A stretch of 64,000 nt of DNA, taken from positions 2,108,001 through 2,172,000 of the forward strand of contig NZ_CP063808.1 of assembly GCF_018128905.1 (NCBI RefSeq). The letters run 5' to 3'. The DNA is from Streptomyces sp. A2-16 (GTDB lineage: Bacteria; Actinomycetota; Actinomycetes; Streptomycetales; Streptomycetaceae). The stretch's first letter is position 1. Every line of letters starts with the position of its first letter. This document shows, piece after piece, positions 9,488 through 18,885 of the stretch. A program made the position numbers and the translations under genes. The notes beneath the pieces are model-generated. The model was not told the DNA's origin and made no database searches. It saw nothing but the letters and a program-made list of their open reading frames with translations.

Positions 9488-9534
9488 GCGTCAAGGGTGG
9501 CACGGGGGGAGGGAGCCGGGCGTGAGTGCGGTGG

Positions 9535-12500
9535 TCATGCGCGCAGGCGCAGGCCCCGGGGGGTGGCGATGAAGCCCGCTGTCTCCAGGAGGGTGCCCAG
9601 GGGGGAGGTCAGGGCTGAGGCGCCGTTGATCCGTTCCACCGTGACGGTGCCCAGGGAGCCGGCCTTGGCGGCCGCGGCGAGGGCCTCGGAGCCGATGCGC
9701 AGACGGGGATCGTCGGCCGGGGCGGTGTCGGGGGCGGAGGGCCAGGCCAGGAGGGTCTTGCCGCCCCGCTCCATGTAGAGCGTGAGCTCGCCGTCCACGA
9801 GGACCACGAGGGAGCCCGCCTTGCGGCCCGGCTTGTGGCCCGCCTCGGTCGGAGGGTCGGGCCAGGGCAGGGCGGCGCCGTAGGCGTTGGCCGGGTCGGC
9901 CGCGGCCAGGACGACGGCTCGGGAGGCGTCGGAGGTGTTGGACCTGCGGTTGCCGAAGCCGGAACCGTACGCGGGGGCGCCCTGCCAGTGCTGGGGGGTG
10001 GGCTGGGGCGGATAGTCGCGCGGTGAGACGTACTCGTCCCGGGAGGCGGGGGAGGCGGAAGACCTGGGGGACGGGGATCCGGAGGTGAGGTCCGGTCCGG
10101 TTTCCGGGCCGGGGGCGTGGGGGTTGTCGAAGGCCCGGGTCCAGTCCCAGTCCTCGGCTGCGGGATCGGCCGGTGCGGGGTTGTGGGGCGCGTCGGAAGC
10201 CCAGGTGGGCTCCCAGCTGTCGGGAGCCGCGCTCTCGGGCACGGGCTCGCCGCGGTCTCGGGCGTTGGACACCGCGCGGAGGCGGTCGACCGCGCCGTCC
10301 ATCGCGAACTGGGCGGCGCCGAGGCCCTCCACGACGTAGCCGCGCCGGGCCTGTCCGCTGTCCTCGAAGGCGGAGAGGATGCGGTACGTCGCCGAGAAGC
10401 CGCCCTCCACGCCCTCCGCCGAGACGGCTCCCCGGGTGACCACTCCGTGGCGGTCGAGGAGGGTCCGGGCCAGGGCGTGGGCCCGCACGGTCGGGTCGGC
10501 CTCGCGCTGCGGGAGCAGGGACCAGCGGCCGGCGACGGTCGGCGGGCCGGTGCGGGAGGCGGTGCGGGCGGCCGCCGTGAGGGAGCCGTAGCGGCCGCGG
10601 GGGATCGTTCGTTTGGCGCGGTGGGCGGTGGAACCGGCGGTGCGGCCGGAGCCCAGCAGGGAGCGCATGGGGGTGAGCGTGTCGTTGCTGAGCCGGCCCG
10701 ACCAGGCCAGGTCCCATACGGCGTCGGCCAGTTGGGGGTCGGTGGCGTCCGGGTGGGTGGTGGCGCGGACCTGGTCGGCGATCTGGCGGAAGAACAGGCC
10801 GTAGCCGCCGGTGAGGGCGTCCAGGACGGACTGATGGAGGGCCGTCAGCTCCAGGGGGTGGGGCGGCGGCAGGAGGAGCGGTGCCGCGTCCGCCAGGTAC
10901 AGGGAGACCCAGCCGTCCTTGCCGGGGAGCGCGCCCGCACCCGCCCACACGATCTCTCCGGCCGCGGTGAGTTCGTCGAGCATGGCCGGGGTGTAGTTCG
11001 TGACGCGTGACGGCAGGACGAGCTTCTCCAGGGCGGAGGCGGGCACCGAGGCGCCCTGCAACTGCTCCACGGCACGCACGAGTCCGTCGATGCCGCGCAG
11101 GGAGTGCCCCTTTCCGATGTGCTGCCACTGCGGGAGGAACTGGGCGAGGGCCGGTGGCGGCACCGGTTCGAGTTCGTGGCGCAGGGCGGCCAGGGAGCGG
11201 CGGCGCAGGCGGCGGAGCACGGTCGCGTCGCACCACTCCTGGCCGATGCCCGCCGGGTGGAACTCTCCCTGGACGACCCGCCCGCTCGCCGCCAGGCGCT
11301 GCAGCGCGCCCTCGGTGACCGCCGTGCCCAGCCCGAAGCGGGCGGCGACCGTCGCCGAGGTGAAGGGGCCGTGGGTGCGGGCATAGCGGGCGAGGAGATC
11401 GCCGAGGGGGTCCTTGACCGGTTCGGTGAAGGCCTCCGGGACACCGACCGGCAGCGCTGTGCCGAGCGCGTCGCGCAGGCGGCCCGCGTCCTCGATCGCC
11501 GCCCAGTGGTCGGCGCCCGCGACCCGGACCCTGATCGCGCGACGGGCTCCGGCGAGGTCGCGCGCCCACTGGGGCTCGGCGCCCCGGTCGGCCAGCTCGG
11601 CGTCCGTGAGCGGGCCGAGCACACGGAGGATGTCGGCGACCCCTTCCGCGTCCTTGACGCGGCGGTCCTCGGTGAGCCACTGGAGCTCGCGCTCCAGCTC
11701 GGTCAGGACCTCGGCGTCGAGCAGCTCGCGCAGCTCCGCCTGCCCCAGCAGCTCGGCCAGCAGCCGGGAGTCCAGTGACAGGGCCGCCGCCCGGCGCTCG
11801 GCGAGGGGAGAGTCGCCCTCGTACAGGAACTGGGCGACGTAGCCGAAGAGCAGGGACCGGGCGAAGGGGGAGGGCTCGGGGGTGGTGACCTCGACCAGGC
11901 GGACCCGGCGCGACTCCAGGTCGCCCATCAGCTCGACGAGGCCGGGGACGTCGAAGACGTCCTGGAGGCACTCACGGACCGCCTCCAGGACGATCGGGAA
12001 CGAACCGAACTCGCTCGCCACCTGCAGCAGCTGGGAAGCGCGCTGGCGCTGCTGCCACAGGGGGGTGCGCTTGCCGGGGTTGCGGCGCGGCAGCAGGAGC
12101 GCGCGGGCGGCGCATTCGCGGAAGCGGGAGGCGAACAGGGCCGAGCCGCCGACCTGGTCGGTGACGACCTGGTCGACCTCGCCCTTGTCGAAGACGACGT
12201 CCGCCGCGCCCACCGGGGCCTGTTCGGCGTCGTACTCCGTGCCCGTCCTGGTCGGCTCCCGGTCGAGGAGGTCCAGGCTCATCATGTCGGCGTCGGGCAG
12301 CCGCAGGACGATGCCGTCGTCGGCGTGCATGACCTGTGCGTCCATGCCGTAGCGCTCGGAGAGCTTGGCGCCGAGGGCGAGCGCCCAGGGGGCGTGGACC
12401 TGGGCGCCGAAGGGGGAGTGGACGACGACCCGCCAGTCGCCGAGTTCGTCCCGGAAGCGCTCCACGACGATCGTCCGGTCGTCCGGGACATGGCCGCAGG

Positions 12501-14493
12501 CCTCGCGCTGTTCGTCCAGGTAGGACAGGACGTTGTCCGCCGCCCACGCGTCCAGGCCCGCGGCGAGGAGACGCAGCCGGGCGTCCTCCTTGGACAGGGA
12601 GCCGACCTCGCGGAGGAACGCGCCCACCGCGCGGCCCAGCTCCAGGGGACGGCCCAGCTGGTCGCCCTTCCAGAAGGGGAGCCTGCCGGGGACGCCGGGG
12701 GCGGGGGACACCAGGACGCGGTCACGGGTGATGTCCTCGATGCGCCAGGAGCTGGTGCCGAGCGTGAACACGTCCCCGACACGTGACTCGTAGACCATCT
12801 CCTCGTCGAGCTCGCCGACCCTTCCGCCGCCCTTCTTGGGGTCGGAGCCGGCGAGGAAGACACCGAAGAGACCGCGGTCGGGAATGGTGCCGCCGGAGGT
12901 GACGGCGAGGCGCTGGGCGCCCGGACGGCCGGTGATCGTGCCGGCGATGCGGTCCCAGACCACGCGCGGACGCAGTTCGGCGAAGGCGTCGGAGGGGTAG
13001 CGGCCGGCGAGCATGTCCAGAACCGCGGTGAAGGCGGACTCGGGCAGGGAGGCGAAAGGGGCCGCCCTTCGGACCGTGGCGAGGAGGTCGTCGAGCTGCC
13101 AGGTGTCCATCGCGGTCATCGCGACGAGCTGCTGGGCGAGGACGTCCAAGGGGTTCGCGGGGACCTTGAGGGACTCGATGGAACCGGTCCGCATGCGTTC
13201 CGTGACGACCGCCGCCTGGACCAGGTCGCCGCGGTACTTCGGGAAGACCACGCCGGTGGAGACCGCGCCGACCTGGTGGCCCGCGCGGCCGACGCGCTGC
13301 AGGCCGGAGGCCACGGACGGGGGCGACTCGACCTGGATGACGAGATCCACCGCGCCCATGTCGATGCCGAGTTCGAGGCTCGATGTCGCCACTACGGCGG
13401 GGAGGCGACCCGCCTTGAGGTCCTCCTCGACCAGGGCGCGCTGTTCCTTGGAGACCGAGCCGTGGTGGGCCCGGGCGATGACCTGGGGTGCGCCCTGGGC
13501 CGCGCCTGAGCCGCCCATGAGCTCGGCCGGGGCGTGGTGTTCGTCCAGGGGCTCACCGGTGGCTCGCTCGTAGGCGATCTCGTTGAGGCGGTTGCAGAGG
13601 CGCTCCGCGAGGCGGCGGGAGTTCGCGAAGACGATCGTGGAGCGGTGGGACTGGACGAGGTCGGTGATGCGCTCCTCCACGTGCGGCCAGATGGAGGGGC
13701 GCTCCGCGCCTTCGTTGCCCTCGGCGACCGGGGAACCGCCGAGTTCGCCGAGGTCCTCCACCGGGACCACGACCGAGAGGTCGAACTCCTTGCCGGACTT
13801 CGGCTGGACGATCTCCACCTTGCGCTGGGGGGAGAGGTAGCGGGCGATCTCGTCCACCGGGCGGACCGTGGCGGAGAGGCCGATGCGGCGGGCCGGCTTC
13901 GGCAGGAGTTCGTCCAGGCGCTCCAGGGACAGGGCGAGGTGGGCGCCGCGCTTGGTGCCGGCCACGGCATGGACCTCGTCGAGGATCACTGTCTCGATGC
14001 CCGTGAGGGCGTCCCGGGTCGCCGACGTCAGCATCAGGAACAGGGATTCCGGGGTGGTGATCAGGATGTCCGGGGGGCGGGTGGAGAGGGCTCGGCGCTC
14101 GGCCGCGGGGGTGTCCCCGGAGCGGATGCCGACCTTGATCTCGGGCTCCGGCAGGCCGAGGCGGACGGATTCCTGGCGGATGCCGGTGAGGGGGCTGCGG
14201 AGGTTGCGCTCCACGTCGACGGCGAGGGCCTTGAGGGGGGAGACGTACAGGACCCGGCAGCGCTTCTTGGGGTCCGCGGGTGGGGGTGTGGAGGCCAGCT
14301 GGTCCAGGGCGGCGAGGAAGGCGGCGAGGGTCTTGCCCGAGCCGGTGGGGGCGACGACGAGTACGTCCGAGCCCTCCGCGATGGCCTGCCATGCTCCGGC
14401 CTGGGCGGTGGTGGGTGCGTCGAACGCACCCGTGAACCAGCCGCGGGTGGCGGGGGAGAAGCCGTTCAGGGCTCGGTGTGCTGGGCTGACCAT
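9535..14493 (-). CDS. lhr: Large ATP-dependent helicase Lhr
   Basis: A superfamily 2 DNA helicase of 1652 residues with the full-length Lhr layout: two RecA domains, a winged-helix/Lhr-core domain, and a long C-terminal extension. Walker A VVAPTGSGKT is near residue 45, the DEVH box reads VILDEVHAVAGTKRGAHL, motif III is LSATV, and motif VI contains QRVGRAGHQ. Lhr unwinds 3'-tailed DNA and RNA:DNA duplexes and is linked to mitomycin-type DNA damage in mycobacteria. The ATG at 14493 (MVSPAHRAL) is chosen because sequence upstream is repeat-rich, GC-skewed DNA. The C-terminal ~250 residues include an acidic/proline-rich stretch (TWASDAPHNPAPADPAAEDW). Confidence 0.94.
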   Translation of the reverse strand: MVSPAHRALNGFSPATRGWFTGAFDAPTTAQAGAWQAIAEGSDVLVVAPTGSGKTLAAFLAALDQLASTPPPADPKKRCRVLYVSPLKALAVDVERNLRSPLTGIRQESVRLGLPEPEIKVGIRSGDTPAAERRALSTRPPDILITTPESLFLMLTSATRDALTGIETVILDEVHAVAGTKRGAHLALSLERLDELLPKPARRIGLSATVRPVDEIARYLSPQRKVEIVQPKSGKEFDLSVVVPVEDLGELGGSPVAEGNEGAERPSIWPHVEERITDLVQSHRSTIVFANSRRLAERLCNRLNEIAYERATGEPLDEHHAPAELMGGSGAAQGAPQVIARAHHGSVSKEQRALVEEDLKAGRLPAVVATSSLELGIDMGAVDLVIQVESPPSVASGLQRVGRAGHQVGAVSTGVVFPKYRGDLVQAAVVTERMRTGSIESLKVPANPLDVLAQQLVAMTAMDTWQLDDLLATVRRAAPFASLPESAFTAVLDMLAGRYPSDAFAELRPRVVWDRIAGTITGRPGAQRLAVTSGGTIPDRGLFGVFLAGSDPKKGGGRVGELDEEMVYESRVGDVFTLGTSSWRIEDITRDRVLVSPAPGVPGRLPFWKGDQLGRPLELGRAVGAFLREVGSLSKEDARLRLLAAGLDAWAADNVLSYLDEQREACGHVPDDRTIVVERFRDELGDWRVVVHSPFGAQVHAPWALALGAKLSERYGMDAQVMHADDGIVLRLPDADMMSLDLLDREPTRTGTEYDAEQAPVGAADVVFDKGEVDQVVTDQVGGSALFASRFRECAARALLLPRRNPGKRTPLWQQRQRASQLLQVASEFGSFPIVLEAVRECLQDVFDVPGLVELMGDLESRRVRLVEVTTPEPSPFARSLLFGYVAQFLYEGDSPLAERRAAALSLDSRLLAELLGQAELRELLDAEVLTELERELQWLTEDRRVKDAEGVADILRVLGPLTDAELADRGAEPQWARDLAGARRAIRVRVAGADHWAAIEDAGRLRDALGTALPVGVPEAFTEPVKDPLGDLLARYARTHGPFTSATVAARFGLGTAVTEGALQRLAASGRVVQGEFHPAGIGQEWCDATVLRRLRRRSLAALRHELEPVPPPALAQFLPQWQHIGKGHSLRGIDGLVRAVEQLQGASVPASALEKLVLPSRVTNYTPAMLDELTAAGEIVWAGAGALPGKDGWVSLYLADAAPLLLPPPHPLELTALHQSVLDALTGGYGLFFRQIADQVRATTHPDATDPQLADAVWDLAWSGRLSNDTLTPMRSLLGSGRTAGSTAHRAKRTIPRGRYGSLTAAARTASRTGPPTVAGRWSLLPQREADPTVRAHALARTLLDRHGVVTRGAVSAEGVEGGFSATYRILSAFEDSGQARRGYVVEGLGAAQFAMDGAVDRLRAVSNARDRGEPVPESAAPDSWEPTWASDAPHNPAPADPAAEDWDWTRAFDNPHAPGPETGPDLTSGSPSPRSSASPASRDEYVSPRDYPPQPTPQHWQGAPAYGSGFGNRRSNTSDASRAVVLAAADPANAYGAALPWPDPPTEAGHKPGRKAGSLVVLVDGELTLYMERGGKTLLAWPSAPDTAPADDPRLRIGSEALAAAAKAGSLGTVTVERINGASALTSPLGTLLETAGFIATPRGLRLRA

Positions 14494-14529
14494 GGGTCCA
14501 TCCTGCACCCGGGCACTGACAATCCCTCC

Positions 14530-14590
14530 GGGGGCGGGGCGGGGCGGGGCGGGGCGGGGTTCGGGGTGGGGCGGGGTTCGTGGTGAGGGG
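14530..14590 (+). repeat. GGGGC tandem tract upstream of lhr
   Basis: A run of at least five GGGGC units starts about 14530 and continues as related G-rich sequence (GGGGTTCGGGGTGGGGC) and a nine-base G run near 14588. It begins 37 bases upstream of the lhr ATG on the G-rich strand, within the probable lhr promoter or leader. It could form G-quadruplexes and is a likely slippage site. Confidence 0.7.
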
Positions 14591-14635
14591 GGGGGTGTGC
14601 CTGCGGGTCGGTGGGGGCTGGGCGCGCAGTTCCTC

Positions 14636-14837
14636 GCGCCCCTGATGCCTGCGGCGGCCTGTTTCGGTTCGGTGGGGGCTGTTGTAGCGCGTGCGGGTGC
14701 GTTGTGGGTCGGGGCCGGGGTGGGGGGTGTCCGTCCTCGGTCCGGCGGCTCGGTCACTTGAGCAGTGCTCGGTAACGGACGCCGGCCGCTGCGGGCGGAC
14801 ACCCCCCACCCCGTCCCCTGCGCGCCGTCGGCGGCTT
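14636..14837. repeat. Dispersed stem-loop intergenic repeat, copy A
   Basis: About 202 bases that reappear at 31773-31975. A perfect 17-bp inverted repeat (GGGGTGGGGGGTGTCCG at 14717-14733 and its complement at 14796-14812) frames a ~62-base loop. The last 66 bases (14772-14837) are identical in both copies, and the opening GCGCCCCTGATGCCTGCGGCG block is shared. There is no coding potential. The 14494-14882 gap otherwise holds only the GGGGC tract and a degenerate copy of the common Streptomyces GCGCAGTTCCTCGCGCCCCT motif at about 14624. Confidence 0.85.
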
Positions 14838-14882
14838 TACGAGCGTCCACCGTCCCGTTTCAGGGAGTCGCGGGGTGGTTGT

Positions 14883-15827
14883 TCAGCCCACCTCTCGGCC
14901 GTATGCGCGCAGGGTCTGGAGGGACTGGATGGTGGCCATGGGGCGGGCTTCGAAGGGGGTGGTGGGGGCCCAGTGGGGTCGGTGGAGTGGCCAGCCGCCG
15001 TCCTGTTGCTGCTCGGCTGCGAGGAAGTCGAGTGAGCGGGAGATCTCGTCGTCCGTGAACCAGGTGCGTGCGAGGGAGTCCGGGGTTTTCGCGTAGTCGT
15101 GCGGGAAGTGGTGGCCGCCCGGGGGGTAGCCGGGGGAGACGGGGAACGCGTCGAGGTTCGAGGGGTCCAGGGCGGCCAGGCGTTGCTCGCGGACCAGGCG
15201 GCCCAGGCGGTCGGCGGTCGCCTGGGCGCGTGAGCGGTCGGGGGCCGAGTCGAGGAAGGTCAGGGCGGCCTGGATCTCGTACGGGTGGGACACCTGGAGG
15301 GAGTCCACCGCCTGCCAGCAGAAGTCCGTGGCCCGGAACAGCCACGCGTGCCACACCTCGTTGCGGTGCAGCAGGCCGACCACGGGGCCGGTGGTCAGCA
15401 GGTCGCTCGCAGGGGAGTCCAGGACCGGCAGGGAGGGGGCCGTCGGATAACCGCGCTGGGCGGGAGTGACCGCCGGGAGGGCGCCGTCCGGGGTGGACAC
15501 GGAGGTGAGATAGCGGCACACGCGCTCCACGCGCTGTCCGCCGCAGCGACCGACCGCGTCCAGGACCCGCAGGGCATGACCGGTGTGCACGGGCTGGCTG
15601 ACCGGGCCGCGCAGATCGGGCTCCAGCGCGTGGCCGTAGCCGCCGTCCGCGTTGCGGTAGGCGTCCAGGGCCGCCTCCACCGGGTCGGGGCCGCCGTTCA
15701 GGAAGTGATACGCGAACAGACGCTGTTCCAGCACCCGCGCGGTGAGCCAGACGAAGTGCTCGGCACGGAAGAGCGGGGAGTGCGCCGGTGGCGTCTGGGG
15801 GAGTGGGGAAACTCCTGTTTCGGGCAT
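14883..15827 (-). CDS. Hypothetical protein with alpha-alpha toroid (prenyltransferase-like) repeats
   Basis: A 314-residue conserved actinobacterial protein of unknown function. It contains repeats typical of the terpenoid cyclase/protein prenyltransferase alpha6-alpha6 toroid, such as NADGGYGHALEPDLRGP near residue 75 and QQDGGWPLHRPHW near residue 285. No DXDD or QW cyclase signature is visible, so enzymatic cyclase activity is not supported. The gene stands alone between the Lhr repeat region and DUF3046, and starts at an ATG (MPETGVSPLPQ). Confidence 0.75.
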   Translation of the reverse strand: MPETGVSPLPQTPPAHSPLFRAEHFVWLTARVLEQRLFAYHFLNGGPDPVEAALDAYRNADGGYGHALEPDLRGPVSQPVHTGHALRVLDAVGRCGGQRVERVCRYLTSVSTPDGALPAVTPAQRGYPTAPSLPVLDSPASDLLTTGPVVGLLHRNEVWHAWLFRATDFCWQAVDSLQVSHPYEIQAALTFLDSAPDRSRAQATADRLGRLVREQRLAALDPSNLDAFPVSPGYPPGGHHFPHDYAKTPDSLARTWFTDDEISRSLDFLAAEQQQDGGWPLHRPHWAPTTPFEARPMATIQSLQTLRAYGREVG

Positions 15828-15895
15828 GCGTCAGACCGTAGGGCGGAAAGCGGTCTCGGCAAGCGGTCCCGGCCGAGGCCCACCCTCAGGGGCGG

Positions 15896-15901
15896 GATAC
15901 T
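15896..15901 (+). promoter_or_regulatory. -10 box (GATACT) for leaderless DUF3046 gene
   Basis: GATACT lies six bases before the ATG at 15908, a spacing that predicts transcription starting at the start codon. No Shine-Dalgarno is present. Confidence 0.45.
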
Positions 15902-15907
15902 GACGTC

Positions 15908-16102
15908 ATGCGGTTGACGGTTTTCTGGCAGCGGATGGCGGAACACTTCGGTCCGGGGTACGCCGACACCTTCGCGCGCGATCATGTGATGGCGGAGCTC
16001 GGCGGACGCACGGTGCACGAGGCGCTGGACGCGGGCTGGGACGCCAAGGACGTGTGGCGCGTGGTCTGCACCGTGATGAACGTTCCGGGGGAGCGGCACT
16101 GA
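15908..16102 (+). CDS. DUF3046 domain-containing protein
   Basis: A 64-residue protein with the DUF3046 pattern MRLTVFWQRMAEHFG at the N-terminus and WDAKDVWRVVCTVMNVP near the C-terminus. The family is restricted to actinobacteria and is characteristically encoded just upstream of recA, as here (about 3 kb away with three genes between). The function is unknown. The transcript is probably leaderless from the GATACT box at 15896. Confidence 0.88.
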   Translation: MRLTVFWQRMAEHFGPGYADTFARDHVMAELGGRTVHEALDAGWDAKDVWRVVCTVMNVPGERH

Positions 16103-16227
16103 TACGGCGTGGACGTTCCGCGGAGAAGTGCAGACCGGGCGTGAACATCTCACGAAAGAGCCACTGACCGGTCACGAAGATCGCAGGACGGGATCCGATT
16201 GTCAGTCATGTGGGCGAGACTTGCAGC

Positions 16228-17487
16228 GTGGCACCCACTGACGAGTCCGGGCAGGCAGCCCAGCAGGCATCTCCGTTCGGCACGACGCCGCCCACCCGGC
16301 CCCCGGCCGTCGACGCGGGGCCGAACGCCCGCATGCCGCGCTGGCTTCCACGCGCCATGGTGCTCGCGCTGACGCTCTTCGCCGTCTTCCAGCTCGGCAG
16401 TTGGGCCTTCCACCAGCTGATCGGCCTGCTGATCAACATCCTCATCGCGTTCTTCCTGGCCCTGGCCATAGAACCCGCGGTGAGCAAGATGGCCGCCCGC
16501 GGCATGCGCAGAGGGCTCGCCACCTTCCTCGTCTTCTTCGCGGTGCTGATCGCGGTCGCCGGCTTCGTCACGCTCCTCGGTTCGATGCTCGCGGGCCAGA
16601 TCATCAAGATCGTCGAGGACTTCCCCGACTACCTCGACTCCGTCATCGCCTGGATCAACGGCCACTTCCACACCGAGCTGAAGCGGGTGGACGTCCAGGA
16701 GGGGCTGCTGCGCTCCGACTGGCTGCGCAACTACGTGCAGAACAGCGCCAGCGGTGTGCTGGACGTCTCCGCCCAGGTGCTCGGAGGGCTCTTCCAGCTG
16801 CTGACGATCGCACTGTTCTCGTTCTACTTCGCCGCGGACGGCCCACGGCTGCGCCGCGCGATCTGCTCCGTGCTGCCGCCCGCCCGGCAGGCCGAGGTGC
16901 TGCGCGCGTGGGAGATCGCCGTCGACAAGACCGGCGGCTACCTCTACTCACGCGGTCTGATGGCGCTCGTCTCCGGATTCGCGCACTTCGTCCTGCTGCA
17001 GGCCCTGGACGTGCCGTACGCGCCCGTGCTCGCCGTGTGGGTCGGTCTGGTCTCGCAGTTCATCCCCACCATCGGCACCTATCTCGCGGGCGCCCTGCCC
17101 ATGCTGATCGCCTTCACGGTCGATCCCTGGTACGCGCTGTGGGTGCTCATCTTCGTGGTGATCTACCAGCAGTTCGAGAACTACGTGCTCCAGCCCAAGC
17201 TGACCTCGAAGACCGTCGACATCCACCCCGCGGTCGCCTTCGGCTCGGTCATCGCGGGCACCGCCCTGCTCGGCGCGGTCGGTGCCCTGATCGCTATCCC
17301 TGCCGTCGCCACGCTCCAGGCGTTCCTGGGGGCGTACGTGAAGCGGTACGACGTCACGGACGACCCCCGTGTCCACGGGCACCGGAGGAGGGGTGAGGCG
17401 CCCTCGCCCCTCACGCGCGCGCGTGCGCTGTGGGAGCGGCGGCGGCCGGGGCCGCAGGAATCCGCCGACGGCGACGGCTCGTCCTGA
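16228..17487 (+). CDS. AI-2E family transporter (YdiK/PerM-like permease)
   Basis: A polytopic membrane protein of about 419 residues with the AI-2E transporter family pattern: paired N-terminal helices (residues ~40-95), a large extracytoplasmic segment, and a C-terminal helical bundle containing QFIPTIGTYLAGALPMLIAF and VIYQQFENYVLQPKL. Family members include the AI-2 exporter TqsA and Na+/H+ antiporters, so the substrate is open. I start at the GTG at 16228 (VAPTDESGQ); an in-frame GTG at 16210 would add six residues and neither has a strong ribosome-binding site. The tail is basic and low in complexity. Confidence 0.85.
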   Translation: MAPTDESGQAAQQASPFGTTPPTRPPAVDAGPNARMPRWLPRAMVLALTLFAVFQLGSWAFHQLIGLLINILIAFFLALAIEPAVSKMAARGMRRGLATFLVFFAVLIAVAGFVTLLGSMLAGQIIKIVEDFPDYLDSVIAWINGHFHTELKRVDVQEGLLRSDWLRNYVQNSASGVLDVSAQVLGGLFQLLTIALFSFYFAADGPRLRRAICSVLPPARQAEVLRAWEIAVDKTGGYLYSRGLMALVSGFAHFVLLQALDVPYAPVLAVWVGLVSQFIPTIGTYLAGALPMLIAFTVDPWYALWVLIFVVIYQQFENYVLQPKLTSKTVDIHPAVAFGSVIAGTALLGAVGALIAIPAVATLQAFLGAYVKRYDVTDDPRVHGHRRRGEAPSPLTRARALWERRRPGPQESADGDGSS

Positions 17488-17538
17488 GGGTGCATGGGTG
17501 CAGCCGGGCGCCGGTTCCGTGGATGAAGGGTTCCGGGT

Positions 17539-18339
17539 TCAGTAGGTGAGGGCGGCCCACACCGCGGTGCCGACGACGGCCGTGACGTAGCAGCCGATCG
17601 CCGCGTACAGGATCCGTCGCCGTAGCGGCTCGCTCCAGGTGGTGTGCGACAGCAGCCAGGCCAGTGCGGGAAGGACCAGGACCGCGTGCAGGCTCACTCC
17701 GTGCAGCGGCTTGAGCGCGGCGGTCGAGTGGTAGGCCGCCTCCTGGTGACCGGTGCGGGTGAGGACGACACCGCGCGCGATCATCGCGGCGCCGGAGGCG
17801 AGCGCGACCAGCAGGACGGCGAACCCCGACCGCACCGCGAGGTCCATCCCCGCCGGGCCCGAGGGCCGCTGCCTGAAGGACGCGACCGCGAACACCGTCA
17901 GGAGCACCACCAGAACGCCGCCGCCCACCGCGAGCGTCATGGACACCACCGTGTCGAAGGGTGTCTCCATGTCGAGGTGCGAGGGCACCCCGCGCCACGC
18001 CTGGAGGGTGATGCCGCCCACCTCCACCGCGCAGTCCGCCGCGAACACCGCGAGCAGCAGGGTCCGCAGCCGGGGGCCGACGCTCAGATACGACGTGACC
18101 CAGGTGACCGCGATCAGGGTCACCCCGAAGGACAGCCCGAACGTCACCGGCTTGCGCCAGGAGACCGGCCCGTCCCAGGGGCCGCCGTCCACGGCGAACA
18201 CCACCAGGTGGGCGAGCCCGGAGAGGACCAGGAGGAGGCCGGTGGCGTGGCAGAGACGTTCCACGCGGCGGGCCCCGGCGGGCCGCGGTACCGGTGGCCC
18301 GGTCGTCACCGCGAGCACGTCCGTCCGGACCGGGTCCAT
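17539..18339 (-). CDS. Hypothetical multi-pass membrane protein
   Basis: A 266-residue protein with about seven predicted membrane helices (for example LCHATGLLLVLSGLAHLVVF, LLLAVFAADCAVEVGGIT, LHAVLVLPALAWLLSHTTW). I recognise no catalytic motif. The ATG shares one base with the stop codon of the upstream gene at 18339-18743, so the two are translationally coupled and probably work together in the membrane. Confidence 0.75.
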   Translation of the reverse strand: MDPVRTDVLAVTTGPPVPRPAGARRVERLCHATGLLLVLSGLAHLVVFAVDGGPWDGPVSWRKPVTFGLSFGVTLIAVTWVTSYLSVGPRLRTLLLAVFAADCAVEVGGITLQAWRGVPSHLDMETPFDTVVSMTLAVGGGVLVVLLTVFAVASFRQRPSGPAGMDLAVRSGFAVLLVALASGAAMIARGVVLTRTGHQEAAYHSTAALKPLHGVSLHAVLVLPALAWLLSHTTWSEPLRRRILYAAIGCYVTAVVGTAVWAALTY

Positions 18340-18743
18340 CAGGACCGCGCTCCCTTCCGGGCCAGGACCGCCGCGGCCCCGGCGATCACCAGGGCGGCCA
18401 GGGCGACGAGTTCGGCGACCGTCGAGGCGATGAGCGCGGTGTCCCCCGAGGAGAGATGGTCGCCGGTGTCCGGCGTCAGGATCGCGCCCACGCCGATGAA
18501 CAGACCGACGCCGAGGGCGAGCCCGGTCGTCCAGCCGTTCGTGCGCCACGCAAGCAGGGTCGCCGCCACGAGCGCGATGACGAGGCCGGGCGGCACGGTG
18601 GGATAGTCCGCGCCGGCGGCGATCTGGCCCGCTATGGACGCGGCCAGAAGCAGCAGTGCGGACAGGGTCGCGATCACGGCAGGGGGGCGTGCCGTCGCGC
18701 TGTCGTTCCGGGTCGTGCCTCGAGTGCTCGTCGTGGTCTCCAT
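18339..18743 (-). CDS. Small hypothetical membrane protein
   Basis: A 134-residue protein with four predicted membrane helices (VIATLSALLLLAASIAGQIA, GLVIALVAATLLAW, GLALGVGLFIGVGAIL, VAELVALAALVIAGAAAVLA). A hydrophilic Thr/Arg-rich N-terminus starts at METTTSTRG. It is the first gene of a two-gene minus-strand operon and is divergent from recA. The function is unknown. Confidence 0.72.
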   Translation of the reverse strand: METTTSTRGTTRNDSATARPPAVIATLSALLLLAASIAGQIAAGADYPTVPPGLVIALVAATLLAWRTNGWTTGLALGVGLFIGVGAILTPDTGDHLSSGDTALIASTVAELVALAALVIAGAAAVLARKGARS

Positions 18744-18885
18744 GGCACAAGACTCGCGAGCATGGCCCGGCCCGTCGTCGTACTGCCGAAGACACCTGAA
18801 GTACGCCGCGGGAAGTAGCCGGAGGGGCTCGCGGAAGCCGTCGGAGTGCGCTCTCAGGAAGTGCCGTGGGTGCCGCGTGGTGCGC

